Origin: Setaria digitata | Taxonomy: Eukaryota > Nematoda > Chromadorea > Rhabditida > Setariidae | Reading direction: 5' to 3' | NCBI GenBank assembly: GCA_003640385.1 | Contig: RCAB01000190.1 | Span: 1-64,000 of the forward strand | DNA: 64,000 bases | Shown here: in pieces, positions 61,935 to 64,000 of the stretch | Layout: each line of letters opens with the position of its first letter | Numbering within the stretch: position 1 is the stretch's first letter | Translations under genes and position numbers: made by a program | Notes under the pieces: generated by a model | The model's input: the letters and a program-made list of their open reading frames with translations, nothing else | Databases searched by the model: none | Told to the model about the DNA's origin: nothing

Positions 61935-64000
61935 TAGAACGCTCTTTCTAATAGCATTTACATAATTGTTTTCTACAAGGACAAAAGCTCAATTAATTAA
62001 TCGGTATAAAACTGAGATTTTTGGGATGTTGGGGTTTGTAAAAAATGCTTCCTTTCTGTTATGTTTCATAGAAATTTGTGAATAAGATAGGGTGAAACCT
62101 AAAAACAGGTAGCTTATAAAGATTGCCATTTATCATCATGAAAATCGACCGCTGGTCCGTCCTTTACTACAGCGTGCAGCCAGAACTTCTAGTAGCATTT
62201 CCTACTGTTTTATTAACACTTAATAATCAGTCTTCATTAAAGTCCCTCGTCAAAAAAGAGAAAACAAATGATAATTTATCCTTGATAATCTCAAAAATCT
62301 GGATCTTTAATTGCTCACCTGGAATTGTTTTATCCTCGTTGTTATTCGATCTCAGTAAGATTTAGCAAAACGAATATTTCATCTGTATAAAATTTTTATT
62401 GCTGATGTAAGTTCCTCTTTCTTAAATTCAAAAGCGAAGAATTTATCGTTTCGTGAGATTTCCTAGTTTAAAAGTCCATTTTATGATATTTCATTATGTT
62501 TTGGTTGAAAAATAATTGTAGAAACACCTCATAATTTTACCTAAATGTTGCCGGGTCTCGTGTAACACCTTTAACTTTTAATCTTCCGATATTCTAAAAA
62601 GCTGCACTTGCACAGTTTATTTCTAATCTTCCATTTTGGAATTTTTTCATTCTCTCATTTCGTTGAATGCATCCTGAATTTATTTTGATAGGAGCTATTT
62701 TGATCTCCTCGTCATTCCCATAAATTGTATCAATTAGGTGAAATGTTTCTAGTTCAGTGTTATCGTTTCAATTCATATTTCACTTCCTAAAACGTTCTGC
62801 AAATTTCATAGATATTTCGGTTTTTATGTATTTTGAATGACCCATCTGATATATCAACTATGATTGTCCGAATTATGCCTGATTCTTTCTGCATAAGAAT
62901 CGTGTGTTATTTGAACATTCTGTAGTTAGCATACATAGATGCGTTTCAACTGTTCATCATGATTTGCAAATTTCCAAGATTTAACCAGCCGTTTCTTTTT
63001 TCCCGAGTGATTACGATTTATTTTTCAAAATTTGTGCTTTCATCAAAACTCCAAACTTTGATTCTTCTAATATTAGATATGCTGCATTTATTTTTAAAAA
63101 ATAAAAAAAATAAAGTCTACTTTAAAGAAAAAAAAAAAACCTTTAATACGCATTCTTCTCTCTGTGCTGCAGTTTTTAAATTTATTGTCTAAAGGCAAAA
63201 AGTTGTCTAGAATGAACTGTAATGGAATGAATTTGATTCGAAAAAAAGAAGGAAAGAATTAGTTCATGGTGTTGCTGTTACAGAAATAGCACTCCTAAAA
63301 TAGGTAATTGTAACTTTTCTCTAGAAGATATTTTTAATAAAAAAGAATCAACTGCTCAGAAATTCACATAAAAAAAAAAAAAAAAAAGGGAAGCAAATAC
63401 TGAGAAATTGCATGATACAGATGGAGGTTAAATTATTTTGAAAAGCAAATCAATTACTAAATATCTAATATTTCTTAGTGAAATTCGGAGGATGAAGATT
63501 ATGATAAATTAGCTGGAAGGATGATCATTTTCATTAATGCTTAATTAATGCCTGCTTGAAATTCAATTCTTTGCTAATTAGATGATGCTATTCGATGACT
63601 CGTAGGTCCACGTTAATGATTTCTGTGAAATGTCTCCTTACTAATAAGGATGTGCTTCGAAGAGTTGCAATGCTAAAGCTGCGAACCTAACACTCAAAAC
63701 CGATGTAGCGCTTCCTCCTTTCACATTAGTAATGTTAATGTCGCCTTAGGACCGTAAAATTTTCGGTAAGGGCCGTAATCTTTTCGTTGAGACCAAACAT
63801 CGTTTTGCTGCTCTTTCATTTTTCTTTTCACTGTAAGGTATTGTGTGTGGGGCTCCTTGTGTGCGGAAATGATCGTTCTGATTTTGTCGTTTAACGTGAG
63901 GCAGCGTATTCTGATTGCACTAATTTACGTGAAGTGAAATTTGCTTGTGTGACGCTTTGAGGTAACCAGGACTTGTGTTACGACGTGAGCAGATTCTTAA
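61935..64000. other. Downstream region without recognised gene
   Basis: The 3' UTR of the Sds3-like gene should lie at its start. The open frames here show no family motif or paired splice sites. The last 350 bases are richer in G+C and include a 21-bp imperfect repeat around 63749-63790 (GGACCGTAAAATTTTCG and GGGCCGTAATCTTTTCG), which could belong to the promoter region of a gene outside the window. Confidence 0.5.

Noticed and set aside
1..64000. CRISPR arrays, bacterial (Wolbachia-type) insertions, rRNA or tRNA genes
   Set aside because: No regularly spaced repeats, no long intron-free bacterial-style coding regions and no recognisable RNA gene were found by eye. A tRNA or covariance-model scan would be needed to exclude small RNA genes.

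Overview
The window looks like a nuclear contig from a filarial (spirurid) nematode. It is strongly AT-rich, its genes are broken into many short exons separated by introns of 0.1-5 kb, nearly all inferred introns use GT...AG with T-rich nematode-type acceptors, and several start codons lie directly behind such an acceptor, as expected for spliced-leader trans-splicing. The marker that points to nematodes is a PDF-1 type neuropeptide precursor. I see no bacterial genes, operons in the bacterial sense, CRISPR array, rRNA or tRNA. All exon models below were built by hand from frame, splice-site and family-motif agreement; no alignment was run.

Layout: (1) 31-2330 (-), Ste20 kinase of the SLK/LOK family, 3' end outside the window. 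(2) 5959-14430 (+), LRRFIP-family coiled-coil protein in 12 exons, with a possible alternative first exon at 3707-3744. (3) 15376-21205 (+), pdf-1 neuropeptide precursor. (4) 21206-25073, AT-rich intergenic DNA. (5) 25074-25673 (-), an unassigned small gene end; 26114-30078 (-), mitochondrial ribosomal protein L44 without its first exon. (6) 30079-36439, mostly empty, with one orphan exon at 32523-32582 (-) and a duplicated 105-bp block around the single N. (7) 36440-41583 (+), cyclin A. (8) 43175-49070 (-), a four-SH3 adaptor protein whose longest model encloses (9) the intronless taf-8 gene at 47438-48478 (-). (10) 51177-59431 (-), an N4BP2-like protein (P-loop kinase, CUE, DUF1771, Smr). 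(11) 60254-61934 (+), a short Sds3/SUDS3-like protein. The last 2 kb holds no gene that I can see.

The genes do not form one pathway. They are housekeeping and regulatory genes (cell cycle, TFIID, Sin3/HDAC co-repressor, mitochondrial translation, kinase and SH3 signalling) plus one neuropeptide gene with long introns. Two head-to-head pairs (SLK with LRRFIP, and N4BP2-like with Sds3-like) may share upstream regions.

The most interesting signals are the same-strand nesting of taf-8 with a shared, phase-compatible upstream exon; a 30-bp copy of the kinase HRDLK catalytic-loop exon placed in the neighbouring intron; a perfect 26-bp-arm hairpin in an SH3-gene intron; and a nuclear-receptor DR1-like element in the first pdf-1 intron.
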